This document shows positions 1 to 13,448 of a stretch of 64,000 nucleotides of DNA, piece after piece. A program made the translations under genes and the position numbers. Every line of letters starts with the position of its first letter. Position 1 is the first letter of the stretch. The notes under the pieces were generated by a model that did no database searches, was not told the origin of the DNA, and saw only the letters and a list, made by a program, of their open reading frames with translations. The DNA is from Myxocyprinus asiaticus (lineage: Eukaryota; Chordata; Actinopteri; Cypriniformes; Catostomidae), in assembly GCF_019703515.2 (NCBI RefSeq), contig NC_059348.1, positions 18,929,656 to 18,993,655 on the forward strand, written 5' to 3'.

Positions 1-249
1 CCTACTTGCGCCAAGACTTAGGGCATGCTTGCACGAAAATACCAAAACTTCATGGCCAGGCCCACTGATTTTGCACTTATGACTAATGGCATAGCGCTGT
101 GCTTGGCACTAGTGCTCTTAAAATAGGGCCCATGGTCTTTTTAGTAGACTTTGAAGACCGAGGTGATTCCTTCAATCCTTCATGTCTATATTTAGATTGT
201 ATAAGATTTTAAATTTGGAAAGACGAAAGTTAGGAGGAAAAGTCCTTAC
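1..249 (-). other. mmp16 intron 7, 5' part
   Basis: This begins with the splice donor GTAAGG immediately after exon 7 on the minus strand and runs off the window. I see no repeat or other feature in it. Confidence 0.8.
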
Positions 250-388
250 CTTTGAAAAAGACGAACTTCCCCTCACTGTTTTCATAGACAGCATCAATCT
301 TAGGTGGCAGACCTCTCCAGAAGTAACTGATTTGCATTGGGTATCCAGGCACCACAGAATTATCACGCACCCTCCAGAACCACTGATC
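250..388 (-). CDS. mmp16: mmp16 exon 7: hemopexin repeat
   Basis: This exon encodes residues 359-404 of the reconstructed protein, from [10 protein letters not shown] to GKFVFFK, plus one base of the next codon. It contains the hemopexin signature features: aromatic WFWR, GYPM and a DAVYE strand. In MT-MMPs the hemopexin domain serves homodimerisation and substrate choice. The acceptor is AG at 389-390 and the donor GT lies at 248-249. It is 139 nt long, entered in phase 0 and left with one base over. It is the last mmp16 exon in the window. Confidence 0.93.
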
Positions 389-2380
389 CTAATGAAAACG
401 CACACAACTTTCTCTTAAACACAACCCTTCAAAAGTTTGGAAACACCAAGACATTATTGTTTTTTTTTGTTTTTTAAGAAATTGATGCTTTTCGGATACC
501 TAAGATGCATTCAATTGATCAAAACACTACATTAAATATTAGAAATGCTGCAAATTATTATTACTCTTTGAAATGTGTTTAATATTTTTTTTATTGTTTA
601 TTTTTAAACAAAATTTTTAGCCGTGATTTCAAAGCTGCATGTTCAACAGTCATTACTTAGAAAACTATGTGCCAGGAATTACTTTAGAAATGATTCTAAT
701 GTGCTAATATAGTTTTCAGATTTGTTTTTTTTTTTTTTTTTTTCTTTTTTGGTAGAACAGTTAAAAATGGCTGTGCTACTTAATGAAGTATGGACATCAC
801 AATTCAGTGTCTTTTTTCAGCTACTGAAGTATAAAGTCAAGTTTTGGTTTAAAAAATGACCAAAAAGAAACCAATTCTCTAGAAAATCTAGAAAGTTTTT
901 GGATGAACAGAAAGTTTGAAGAATACAGCATTTATTTAAATAGATTTAAATCACTTCTAATATTATAAATGTCTTTACTGTAATTATTGATCAATTTAAA
1001 GCTTCCTCTGTGAATAAAATAATAATTTTCTTACACAAAGCATTTTTTTTTTATTATTTAAATATGTTACTTGAGGTTTACTTATAATATTAGTAAAGTT
1101 TTTTTTTTTTTGTTTTTTTTTAAATATGATCATTTCCCACCCTCATTCTGAACCTCTGTCAGAAATGCTCAGTTTTGGTGCTGCTTCTCCTTTAAGATTT
1201 GACAGTAAATGCCCACTGTTATGACTGGCTCTCTGCTCTTGACTGGCCTGCTCTCTCCTTGCTATCTCATTGCTCACAGCTTCTGGGCGGGGCTACAGAA
1301 GTGATAAGGTAAACTAAATATTGATGTGTTGTTATGGAGGCGGTCAGATGTGAATGTCTACCACAGTGTGACATCACAATGTGGAGGAAGTAGAGAACGA
1401 GTCGTTTTGGCTGCTTGGTTTCAACACATGCTCCTTTTGCAGTGAGGAGAAAGTTTTGAGTTCTGAAACTTACAGTATGTTTTTATAGTACAACGAACTC
1501 TTACATGCCAAAAGATCAAGGAAAATTTGATTCCTCATGTCATGACCCCTTTAAAGGGTAGTGTAAATTAAATGTTAACAATAAAAAATTTACTTCTCTA
1601 AGGTTAATTATTAGGTCTGTCAATTAAATGACGTGTTAATTTCGTGTGGCAAATAATAACAAAAATAACACATTACACTTCGCACTCCATTCACTCCAAT
1701 TTAACACATATGAACGAGGCCGGAAATGCAAGCTTATGTGAAGATATTTCATATTTTGCAGCAGACAAAAGTTCATGTTCTAACCTGTGAATTCAAATGA
1801 TGGGACGTGTGACTGATAGAATATCACAACGTCACACACTGACCTATCGGCTCATTACAAAGAATACATATTTCAAAGCTGCATGCATTTATTGTTGCAG
1901 TAAAGTTAGTAAAAAAATTTGAATATAATATTATTTGCTATTTGTGATTTATTATTTATTAAACCAGAAGCCCTCGTGTGTGATATCATATCCTGTTCAT
2001 TGTGGTGCCTGAAAAATTTTGGATGCTAAAAGTCTAGTGTGATCGTCCCTTAATAAGTAATATTCCTGCCATCGGAGCAATTCAAGCGTAAGGTACAACC
2101 TTTATGTTATAACCATTATAACCTGACACAACATCTTTAACATGGGGCACCTATGACACAAGAAGCGACACAACAGCAAAGTATGTCCGTTGCTTATATA
2201 CATACATAGACAAACAATTTTCGTAAATTATGGACTTCACAAAAAAAGCCATTTGTTTTTTTGTGATGACTGTTCAATGCTTTACTTGTCTTCCACATTT
2301 GGGGGCTTTTCTTTAGCAAATCATGTAATTAACTAGATTCAACATTTTAAGCAATTGACAGCCGTATTTGTTATTCATAC
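389..2380 (-). other. mmp16 intron 6
   Basis: AT-rich intron without a gene. It has poly-T runs near 720 and 1100 and a repeat-like block at about 1140-1553. From about 1607 a stretch beginning GGTCTGTCAATTAAATGACG resembles the end of another dispersed element, but I could not find its partner end. Confidence 0.7.
1140..1553. repeat. probable non-autonomous DNA transposon remnant
   Basis: The block ends CATGTCATGACCCCTTTAAA, a terminus I recognise as typical of a dispersed cyprinid element whose other end is the reverse complement. Inside are segments such as GGGCGGGGCTACAGAAGTG that look unlike the surrounding AT-rich intron. I could not see a clear left terminus or target duplication, so this is a family-level guess. 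Confidence 0.4.
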
Positions 2381-2598
2381 CTTGAAGACAAACAGCTCCT
2401 GTCGCAGGATTGCCAAAGTGTTGAAGCCTCCGTCACAGATATTGGGTTTGGAGTTGGGGTGGGCCGGTTTTGACTTCTGTGGGGGTCGATGAGGGCGACC
2501 CTGGCGGTCATGTTTTCGAGGGTCAGATGGAGGGAGCAGGCGTGGTGGTGTAGCAGTCGTGAGCAATCTAGTTGGCTGAGGGTTTTTGTCTGGAGGCC
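2381..2598 (-). CDS. mmp16: mmp16 exon 6: hinge and start of hemopexin
   Basis: This exon encodes residues 287-358. The first ~50 residues are a proline-, lysine- and arginine-rich hinge (PPDKNPQPTR onward). The hemopexin domain then opens with PNICDGGFNTLAILRQELFV; its Cys at residue 339 normally pairs with a distal Cys that closes the four-bladed propeller. It is 218 nt, with acceptor CAG before 2598 and donor GTATGA after 2381, and ends in phase 0. The hinge differs from the mammalian one more than the flanking domains do, as is usual for MT-MMP linkers. Confidence 0.95.
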
Positions 2599-2953
2599 CT
2601 GCAGAAGTTATTAAGAAAATCTCAATAACATCAATGAGTCTCAGTTATATTCTAGTCCCTATATATGGATCGGGTCAGTCCTTGAACGTAAATCTATGGG
2701 ATTTTTTTCGCATAGAAAGCTTAGAAAAGTTATAACACATCCCTTTTCAATTAGCCGCTCTATTTGATATATCTAGAGCACAAAAATAATGTGCCAAAGT
2801 TTAATACTTAAATATCAGAATTAAAATTTGTTCAAATCAAGTATGAGCAATAGTAATAGTGATGCTAGACTTAGCAAGGACCACTAAAATAATTGTTCTG
2901 TAAACAAAAAAATGCCATTTTTTGTAATATGTCACATAGAAATGAGTAGATTA

Positions 2954-3193
<240 letters not shown>

Positions 3194-3545
3194 TTAGTTT
3201 TGTTTATATACTTGTTTTGTGATGCGCTATATTAAAGAAAAGCATCAGGCAATATGACTCATCCAGTAGTGTGTCTACATCTATATACTGCACATCTGTG
3301 TGTGTGTGTGTGTGTTTGTGTGCGCAGTGAGGTATTTTTCCTGTCAGTAATCTAAGGTCATGGCATTTCAGTGCATCACATGGCCAGAGATATTAATCGG
3401 CAGTGAAAGGCTAAGGGCACAGTGGGCCATCAAGATATGTGTATATGCCTCTGACTGTCTAACCTAAACAGAGATTATAGATATTTACATCCATGCCCAA
3501 GGGAGGCTGCTGAGCATGAGACTATATAAACATACATATGTCCAT

Positions 3546-3566
3546 ATATATATATATATATATATA
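3546..3566. repeat. (TA)n microsatellite, left flank of Tc1 element
   Basis: A run of alternating TA ends at the left terminus of the Tc1-like element. The TA target site cannot be told apart from the microsatellite itself. Confidence 0.9.

Positions 3567-5157
<1,591 letters not shown>

Positions 5158-5206
<49 letters not shown>
5158..5206. repeat. (TA)n microsatellite, right flank of Tc1 element
   Basis: About 24 TA units directly follow the right terminus of the Tc1 element. They are longer than the left run, as expected if the element inserted into a pre-existing TA microsatellite. Confidence 0.9.
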
Positions 5207-5207
<1 letters not shown>

Positions 5208-6157
5208 GTATATATGGGCATATGTATGTTTGTATGGTTAGTAACGTTCTTAATAACGTAAAATGACAGTACTCTGCACTAAGGGGTGGGTGAAATACCA
5301 ATTGCAGTGTTAACAAGCAACTTGGTCTGGAAAATCAAGCCCAAAATAATCCACTTGCCTCACCAAAATAAGCAAATATTAGCAAAAAATTTTTTTCTTG
5401 TGTGGTGGATTTATCAGCATAGAAATCATAACAAGCAGTTCATTAAAATTTAAGTATAATTTTATTTACAGATCTGCTTCGGAGTCAAAACCCGACAGCA
5501 TCAAATCTGTATTAATGCATCATATCTAACAATAATTCAGTGAAGACTTGGAAACATCTGAGAAATGTACTTTTTACATCTAATAATATTTTCCTTGTAT
5601 CTGGATTAGCTGTACAGTACATTAAGTATTTATACATAGTTGTTAAAAAGGTCTTCATTCACAGAATACTACATCTACAATGGGCAATTATGCAAAGAAA
5701 TGTGTGATGAAGAGGTTTCCTTCAGGATCAAAGCACATTCTTCATTTTTTCGAGCAACATGAATTGGCGTAGTTTCAAAAATGTACTATGATAAACTCTT
5801 TGGCCTTTAGTTTCATGAAAAAATTCTCTGAACGAAATTAACTGGTTTTAACTGGTTACCAGCATTTACAAATAACGTTTTCACTTCCAATTGAAAATCA
5901 CTTTGTTCCAGTTCTCGGTTATGTTCTGCTTAAAATTTAGTTCGTTTTCGGTTTTCATTCCTTGAACCGTTTTTAGTCCATGCCTATAAATTTCATCCAT
6001 TTTATGATTGAAATGTTACGTAACATATTCTTATAAGCAAAGACCATAGCACTCATAACAATTGTGATTGTAGCACTGTGTTTAATTATCAGATAATTAG
6101 TTACTTTACATAATTGTTGTGCTTTGTCATTCGTACAGTCTATGCTGTAATAGATTA

Positions 6158-6700
6158 AAAGAATTGTTCACCCAAAAATGAAAAGTCTTCCATAAGAAGA
6201 AATACTGAAGACTGTTCATGCTGCTCTCTGCCATACAATGTGAGTATACAGTGAACAGATGCGGCTCCAAAAGCCTCAAGGACAAAAAAAAAAGCACCAT
6301 TAAAGTACCACAAAAGTATTCCACATGACTTTGGCATTATATTCCAAGTTCTCTGAAGCCATATGATAGCTTTGTATTAGAAAAAGATCGAAATTTAACT
6401 GCAAATCTTCTGGTGAAGGGCCATATTATCAGTGAATATCAACATAAAATTTCTGTCTTTTCTTCACATAAAGCTTCGTTTGGACTCAGAAGAGTGGACT
6501 ATTTCTATGTTACTTTATGTAATTTTCTCATTTGCCCCGTACCTATTCACTTTCTTTGTATGGAAAAGAGCAGTGTCTACATTCTACTAAACCTCTTCTT
6601 TTGTAGTCTGTGGAGGAAAGAAAGTCGTATGTGTTTTATATGCACTGAGGTTGATTAAATGATGACAGACTTTTCATTTTTGGGGGAACTTTTACTTTAA
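6158..6700. mobile_element. MITE-like element, TTCACCCAAAAATGAAAA family (copy 1)
   Basis: The left end reads AATTGTTCACCCAAAAATG and the right end is its inverted form (CATTTTTGGGGGAACTT). This non-autonomous DNA element family recurs at 13449, 23189, 36951, 46417 and 55620, with partial copies at 8121, 10742 and 51170. The internal sequence here (CCAAGTTCTCTGAAGCCATA) is shared with the copy at 10742, so these two form a subfamily. It has no coding capacity. Confidence 0.75.
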
Positions 6701-6837
6701 GGTGATTTTGTTGCAGTGAAGGGTCATATTTGCATCCAAAGCTTATAAATATGCATTATAATCCACATGACATGTGGCCTCACATGATATCTTGCATGAT
6801 AAGGCTAGATTTTTAAACCTATCTAAAATAGTACCAG

Positions 6838-7140
6838 TCTGATCCCATCAAAATTGCATGACTGTGGTGACATTTTTGCAAAATTGCATTACTTAGTTTA
6901 TTACAGCAGTTCCAATGTGGAATGTCCACTGTGTGGTGCTAAAAGTGAGTTAAACGTTCTCCCGAACAGATGAGGTTTTTAAGGTTACTGCTCTATTGAG
7001 TTTTAAATGAATAAAACCTACCACCCTACCCTAAACCTTAAACTTAAACCTAACCGAAAGTGTCATAAAAAGCAAATGTGAGATGAAAAATGCAATTGCT
7101 AAAGCAACCACGTCATTTTGTGGTGCGTCTATGACACTTT
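6838..7140. repeat. dispersed repeat with CCTAAAC-like tract
   Basis: The left part (CTGATCCCATCAAAATTGC, then GTGACATTTTTGCAAAATTG) matches a segment at 25673-25730, and the right part carries related sequence in inverted order (ACGTCATTTTGTGG). Between them is a degenerate ACCCTAAACCTTAAACTTAAAC tract. I read it as an old fold-back-type repeat; the family is not recognised. Confidence 0.45.
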
Positions 7141-7499
7141 TGACTCACATCAAATCACATTGCTCTGAGTTGCTGCAAAACATACAAGGAGCCAGGTGTA
7201 AATCATTTAGCAAAAATGTAGGTTTAGTAACAAGATTCAATGGGACCAGGTTATATTGTAGAGTACTATTCAAAAATCACATGCAGATTAGGGTCTACAG
7301 TATTTACAGAGCGAGGTACTATTGTGAAAGCTATCTGTCATCTTTTCACTGACCCCTCACAACACAATAATGATGTGAATGCTGTGGAAAACATTTGCAT
7401 CTGGGGGACTCCTCCAAAATTATACCCCAATTGCTGCTACTTATTCAATCACAGGCTAATGACAGTCTGTACATTAAACCGTAATGTAAAGAAAACCAC

Positions 7500-7830
7500 A
7501 CGGCATGTTATCCATACGCACTGCGTTGACTCTAATGAAGCCCATAACCACGGGAAGCTATTATGCTAGGCACGCGCAGCTCCAAAGACAGCGGCAAAAC
7601 AAACAACCGTGGGTCCTGAGTGCAGGCGGCAGTAAAAATGCCAGCGGAGAAGAATGTAGTCACAGCCATTCATCACTGTCTCGGCCGAGACGTTTCGTGA
7701 AGGAGATGAGCATCTTAAAAGCTCTTCAAATCCAGCCGGGCCCAGGTAATTAAAGCTGAGTGGCTCTAAGTGCGGATCGCAGTCAAGAGACGGATCTGAT
7801 TACCTCTCATTTAATGGGTGCAACCGTACC
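7500..7830. promoter_or_regulatory. candidate non-coding conserved-type block in mmp16 intron 4
   Basis: This stretch is more GC-rich and complex than its surroundings, is not similar to any repeat elsewhere in the window, and contains homeodomain-type TAATTA in CCAGGTAATTAAAGCTGAG. Open frames cross it but have no splice sites fitting mmp16. It could be an intronic enhancer. This is inference from composition only. Confidence 0.25.
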
Positions 7831-8120
7831 GCAAATACTACATATCAAACAAAGCTGACACCTGACATACACAGAAACATGCACGCACATAGACATATTG
7901 CGTATTTATAAAGATACACACAGTACAGTCTGTTTCAAACGCTCATTATAAACATGCAAATTATAGCACTAATCAGTTTAATTAAGTCTTATAATAGAAA
8001 TTATTTCTTGGTTTTAGCTTAAATATGTTTCCTGAAGTTATCTATTGTCAGTGGTGCCTGTGTAGGTCTCTTTTTATTCATAATGAATATTCATATTCAA
8101 CTGTTTCTGCTCTTCATTAA

Positions 8121-8270
8121 AGGGATAGTTCATTCTCAAATAAAAAATTCTGTTATTATTTACTCATCTTAGCTTCAGTCACCATTCACTTTCATTGTAT
8201 CTTTTTCATTACATTCTGCCTAAAAAAATCAGCTTTTGTATTCCATGGAAGAAAGTTATACTGTACTGGT
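8121..8270. repeat. partial MITE, GGGATAGTTCA end
   Basis: It starts AAAGGGATAGTTCATTCTCA and follows the order of the family's left arm, including the CATTCACTTTCATTGTAT stretch, then fades out. No right terminus is seen. Confidence 0.55.
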
Positions 8271-8364
8271 TTGGAACAAAACATGCATTCCTGGTGAAAT
8301 AGCTACTTCATGTGGTTGTTAATTGTTGAATTTGAAAATGTGACCTAACCTGCTGTTCTCTCAC

Positions 8365-8669
8365 CATCATGGTTTGGGTTGCCCAGCGTCCAAGGTTCAT
8401 CAGAGTCGAAGTGTGTGTCGCCCCCTATGCCTGGCCCTGGGAAATAAGCATGTGCCAGAAAGCCTCCTTCTCCATCGAACGGAGAGCTGTCACCATGGAA
8501 ACCAGAGGCAAAGATGATGGTAATGTCCACATCGCGTTTGCCACTCTCCAGAGCGCTGTAGGGGACGGCTTCAAAGCGTAGCGGTGTAACGCCTTGCCAT
8601 ACGTCGAATGCCCGGCGAATGGCCTCATGCGTTTCTCGTGCGCCCACTTTAGGGGTGACGTTTTTAATG
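8365..8669 (-). CDS. mmp16: mmp16 exon 4: catalytic domain core
   Basis: This exon encodes residues 131-231, starting [10 protein letters not shown] and ending LGNPNHDG across the next junction. It holds the structural zinc and calcium segment: [20 protein letters not shown] followed by [13 protein letters not shown]. The His/Asp ligands of the structural zinc and the Asp/Gly calcium loops are present. RRAFDVWQ and [14 protein letters not shown] are diagnostic for MMP16 among MT-MMPs. It is 305 nt, acceptor CAG before 8669, donor GTGAGA after 8365. Confidence 0.97.
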
Positions 8670-9624
8670 CTGAAAAACAAAACAAACACAAAACTCTAAA
8701 GATTAACATGATAACAGTGTTGATCTTTCTAGCATAATTAAAGACTATGACCATTCCACAGCCTAAGATCAAGCCATGCTAGACTTACAGTTACAGGAAA
8801 ATGAGTATATGGATGCACATGAAAAAAAATACTGCTTATCACTGCATTGCGGTCTGCTTAAATAAAGAGCACACAAACAACGATGTCAGCTATACGTAAA
8901 GACACTTAAAGACATAATTAAAACCTTAATGCAGTCCTCTTCATCTGAATTTGAAGCATGCAGTAATTGCAATGAATGACTAGCTGCTTGCCTTTGGTTC
9001 GTATTGCTTTTTGATTCCTAAGGGCTTTGTACTTTAGGGCTTTTCATTTATAAATACATCACAGCATTGTGGCACTGTAATTGGACAAGCACTGAATGCA
9101 GATGAATAACCTGTGCTGTAATTTTATTCTCTCGACTGGATAAGAGAAATGATCAATATCTAGGCTGCTGCAGACAGGCTCTGTCGGATAATTTACCACT
9201 GCGTTTGGAGGTGCAACCACCCCTTGCAAGTATATGTACATTAAAGCAGAAGTCTGTAAAAAAAGGACAGAGGCCCCATAGCACAGTGCTAGTACTAGAT
9301 TCTCATTCTTATATCACACAGCACAATTGTGATAACAGGCTGTCAGTATCCTGAAAGGGAAAAAACATCATTTACACACCATGAAAGTAGTCTATAGAGC
9401 ACAACAGTGCCTGCCCACTTTTTCAGGCATCTTGGTTCTGGAAATATATTTTTCCCTTACTTTTTTTCATTGAGATTTCATAAAGTACTTCATTAAAGAG
9501 TTCTAAGCCATGAACCAACCAGATCCGAGGTGAATCACAATATTATGAACTTTGATCTGAAGCAAAAAAGCATTTGAAAATTTGACAAAAAGACAAAGGT
9601 TAAGACTGTGTGCTATGCTATACT

Positions 9625-9895
9625 TAAAGGAATTCCAGGTTCAATAAAAGTTAAGCTCAGTCGACAGCATTTGTGGCATAATGTTGATCACAAAAATCGT
9701 CCGTCCTTCCTTTTCTTTAAAAAACCTTTCTGTAAAAAAGCAAAAATCGATGTCACAGTGAGTGAGGCACTTACAATGGAAGTCAATGGGGCCAATTTTT
9801 GGAGGGTTTAAAGGCAAAAATGTGAAGCTTATAATTTTATCAAAGCACTTACAATTGTACAATTGCACAGAATAACCCGGAATATTCCTTTAACG
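9625..9895. mobile_element. short MITE, AAAGGAATxxTCC termini
   Basis: The left end AAAGGAATTCCAGGTTCAAT and the right end CCCGGAATATTCCTTTAA are inverted. Internal text (GACAGCATTTGTGGCATAATG, GCACTTACAATGGAAGTCAA) matches a cyprinid repeat I recognise. This copy is short, apparently an internally deleted version with only one half retained. Confidence 0.65.
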
Positions 9896-10215
9896 TTTTT
9901 CATGAGGGCATTAACTACAATCCCAGTGACGTAATCAAAATAAAAAACAATGGAAAATATAAAACTATTGATTTAAAGCTGATAAGTATAGAAATAATAT
10001 TATAATATGAAGTAGCTTGAGAGTGTAGGGAGACTGCATAGCTCTTTTGGCATGCTTTGCTTGCCGTGAGTTTCTGATTGGTCGATATTTCACGTTGGGA
10101 TGATGGGTAGTGTAGTTGTTCACCACAAATTCCACTACTAAATGCAATAATAATAAAAAAAACTGAAATTGGCTTCAGCATCATCGATTAACAAACTCAG
10201 AGTGCGCTGTCTTTA

Positions 10216-10659
10216 AGTGTTGTGTAAGTTATTCATAGAAAGTAATTCATTACAGATTACTAATTACTTTTCTAAAATTGTGATAAGATTACTTTACTGA
10301 ATACTTCATCAAAAAGTAATCAAATCACTCATTACTTTACTTCAAAGTTACTTTCTTAAACACATTTTACTGAAAAGTTAGTTTTTTCACTCAACCAATT
10401 CAAAATAATGTCTATATTTTGACACCTTTTAGCTGTCACAGAAATGCAAACAGGCATATGTATGAACATAATTTCTGTTTTAAATGTACTCTACATGAAT
10501 ATTAGAAATATGTGTAACCAAAGTAATGTATTTAAAAGTCATTAACTTTAACTCTGATTACAAGAGTAAAAAATTTAATGGGTTACACTACCTTTTTTAC
10601 TTTAAAAGTAATTAGATTACACTAACTAGTTACATCGTAATCAGATTACACCCAACACT
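10216..10659. mobile_element. hAT-type MITE with AGTGTTG termini
   Basis: The left end reads AGTGTTGTGTAAGTTATTC and the right end GATTACACCCAACACT. The interior is made of AGATTACT / AGTAATC words, so the whole element can fold on itself. It is related to the element at 17754-19042. I could not confirm a target duplication. Confidence 0.65.
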
Positions 10660-10741
10660 AGTTTCTATAAGTTTATAAATTATCATTAAAAATCTATTCC
10701 CCTTAGGAAAAAATGTATTTGCACTTCTGATTTTTATTTCC

Positions 10742-11330
10742 GAAACCAGATTGTTGCACTCTTTAGAACTTGGGTGCTATATACCAAGTCCTCTGAAGCC
10801 ATACAATGGTTTTTTGTTAGTAAAAGACTGTTATTTAGGTTGTTACTTGCTGAAACCTTCCCATCCACTGTTGCTGTCATATCTCATTATTCAAACTTGG
10901 CTTATCGCAATCGGTCATGTGACACGAGGGAACCAAAGGCGTTCAGTATCACTGGTGTGTGACCTGGCATGACGTGTCTTAACGTGGCAAATTAGAATAT
11001 ACGCAAATGCGAAGGAGATTTGAGAAAGGCGATGGAGGCAAAGATTTTCAGCGAATAACACCTTTTAACAGTCGTGTCCTTGCACTTTCTTGCATGGCTA
11101 CAGAAGACTTGAAATATAGTGCCCAAGTTAAATGGACTACTTTTATGGTGCTTTTTTGTCCCGTTTGGAGTTTGACAGCCCCTGGTTGCTGTACACATAT
11201 TTTATGTAAAAGAGCAGCAGGAACATTCTGCTCAACATCTCCAAGGAAGAAAGAAAGTCATACAGGTTTGGAACGACATGAGGGTTAATAAATGATGACA
11301 TACAGTAACTTTAATTTCTGAGTGAACTAG
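10742..11330. repeat. MITE-like copy, right arm clear
   Basis: The right side (GAACGACATGAGGGTTAATA, then GAGTGAACTAGCCC) is the degenerate inverted arm of the TTCACCCAAAAATGAAAA family. The left side shares CCAAGTCCTCTGAAGCCATA with the copy at 6158. The left terminus is lost. Confidence 0.6.
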
Positions 11331-12614
11331 CCCATAAGAAAGACAGAGAAACTACACAGGTTAAAAAAAAAAAAACGAAATAAAACAAGGCCATTTTCAT
11401 CTAAAAAAGCTGTGAAGTGAACTCTACTAACTGCCTTCAGACTGGCATCTCTGCTGAACTCTCCACATTGAAGTCTTTATCTTCCTCTAACAGACTGTGA
11501 GGACCAGAAAATCTCAGCTGACTTTTCTCTATAGAAGCCAGTCACTCACTGCCAAGCCTGTCTTCATTTACATTCCATTTGCATAGGCGGCCCATCAATT
11601 AAAAAAGTAGGATTTGAATAAATCATTTCCGTTATCGCTCGCTGTAACCAGGAAAGTCTAAATTGAGGTGAGAGAACACTTTATTTCCTCCGAGCCCTTT
11701 AGAAGGTAATCTCCTGGGAATTCAAATATGTTTCTTGAAGGTTAAAGAGTGAATGCTGGGGGTTATTATATGCTTGGCAGTGCCTTCACTGCAGTGCAGG
11801 ATATAGGATGGCAGAGACAGGATGGTTTGAAAGATGCTTTTTAAATGTCTGCTTGTTTCAGCTGTTCTGGAGTCAGTCTCCTCATTTTAACAACTAAACA
11901 TCAGACCTCAATAGCCTAAAAGAAGATATTAGATCTATTTACGTAAATGATCAGCGTTCAGTACCATATAAATAGGAAGTGACCTTATTGCACCGTGAGA
12001 TTAGATTTGAGAACAGTTACATCAAAGCATTAGTTACCAATTGGTTTTGTGTACGTTTTCTTTCTTTTCTAAGTTACAGTCCACCATTTTTAAGAGTTGT
12101 TCTGGGGAAAACTATTTAGCAATGTATTCATTTATGTTTGTATGAATGTTCTTTAAGAGCTTGTGAGCATCAAATCTATCAGTCTATTTCAAATGACTGT
12201 ATTTTAATGCTTTAAAAACACTTTACCATTTTCCTAATGTAATTCATATGTTAATATTGGAAAAAAAATAATTATTATTTTTACTCCGAGATAAAAAGTA
12301 AACAAAAATCTAAAAATCTATTCTAATATTTAAAAATATGCATTAATGAAAGATAAAAAAAAATGAAATAGAAAATTTCCATAACGTATTTAACGTTCAA
12401 TATATGTACAGACTTTTATTCATTGTGACTTATATATAAAACCATTTATTTTATTAAATTGAATAAAATTGATATGAAAATTTTACTCTTTATTATAAAG
12501 TATAGAAAAAAATATTGATTCCTGAACGTTATTGATAACTGACATTAAATATTTAGAGTTAGCATTTCCTTTTATAGCTCTTTCTGTGAATGTCTGTAAA
12601 ATTTTAATAGACCA
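11331..12614 (-). other. mmp16 intron 3, unique-looking part
   Basis: No gene or clear mobile element is seen. Bases 11400-11800 are of higher complexity (for example TTCCATTTGCATAGGCGGCC) and could hold conserved regulatory sequence. The rest is A/T-rich. Confidence 0.5.
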
Positions 12615-12762
12615 AATTTACATTTAAGCACTTGGCAGAGGCTTTTTATCCAAAGTGACTTAAGAGTGCATTCCAGCATTTTATCAGTGCGAGCCTTCCC
12701 TGGGCATCGAACCCATGGCCTTGGAGTTGCTGGTCCCATGCTACACCAGTTGAGCTATAAAA
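12615..12762 (-). mobile_element. tRNA-derived SINE with L2-like tail
   Basis: On the minus strand it begins TATAGCTCAACTGGTGTAGC (A-box type) followed by a B-box (GGTTCGATGCC), and ends CACTTTGGATAAAAAGCCTC...AAATGTAAA, the conserved 3' tail of fish SINEs mobilised by L2-type LINEs. It is a short, slightly decayed copy just downstream of mmp16 exon 3 in transcription order. Confidence 0.8.
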
Positions 12763-12827
12763 GTCCTTGTATTGTGCTCTTGGTCTGTATCATTAACACT
12801 GACAGAGACATTATGTCTTTCTCCTAC

Positions 12828-12947
12828 CTGTATGTGATGTGTGTGCGTTGCCACTTCTGTCCAGTTAGTGCATAGCGCTTCTGCCTGCGGGATCCAGACA
12901 CACCTTTAAGATGGTCAGGTACCCCACATCTAGGCTTCTTCATCCAA
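12828..12947 (-). CDS. mmp16: mmp16 exon 3: cysteine switch and furin site
   Basis: This exon encodes residues 91-129 plus parts of 90 and 130. It starts WMKKPRCGVPD: Cys97 of the cysteine switch holds the catalytic zinc to keep the zymogen latent. Next comes SRRQKR ending at residue 114, a furin-type site at which MT-MMPs are cut in the trans-Golgi, and the mature enzyme begins YALTGQKWQ. It is 120 nt; acceptor CTAG before 12947, donor GTAGGA after 12828. The phase completes Asp from exon 2 (GA+T) and gives Ser with exon 4 (AG+C). Confidence 0.96.
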
Positions 12948-13448
12948 CTAGAGAAGAGAAGAACGGTAAGGTCATTTAGTCCTAAAATGTTATTTTAGGT
13001 TAGCCAGAGTTGCAGCTTTTTAAGCATAACTGGAATTAAAAATGAACGACAATCAGCACCAAATCACTGTAATCAAAATCACAATGTAATGGTGTCATTA
13101 AAAGAACTGCTCTTGGAAACTGCTTTTGGTTTATTACAGTGCTTGCATGGCAAAAGTGTATATTGATATTCCTCAAACATGCTGATTAGGGGTTTGTTTT
13201 AAATAAACACTAAGTATTAAACTTCTGCAATTAGCCTAATTCAGCCTGAACTGCTTAATGTATAGAGTGTGGACTCCTTTCAAACTTTATTTTTAAGATA
13301 GTAAAGAGCCTTTTGCTAACTTTATAATTAAGAAATTTAAGGTTTGAAAATCTCCATTTTACTTATATTGATATAATGTAATAGTGATGACATCATTACA
13401 ATATTTTTATACTGAATTGTGATTGGTCTTGACTTTCTTGAATATATT

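Noticed and set aside
182..418. 78-codon plus-strand frame at the left end
   Set aside because: It is the antisense shadow of mmp16 exon 7.
8369..8772. Overlapping frames on both strands at 8.4-8.8 kb
   Set aside because: Other-frame shadows of mmp16 exon 4; only the minus frame joins neighbouring exons in phase.
12666..12875. 69-codon plus frame across mmp16 exon 3
   Set aside because: It overlaps a SINE and the antisense of exon 3; no support as a gene.
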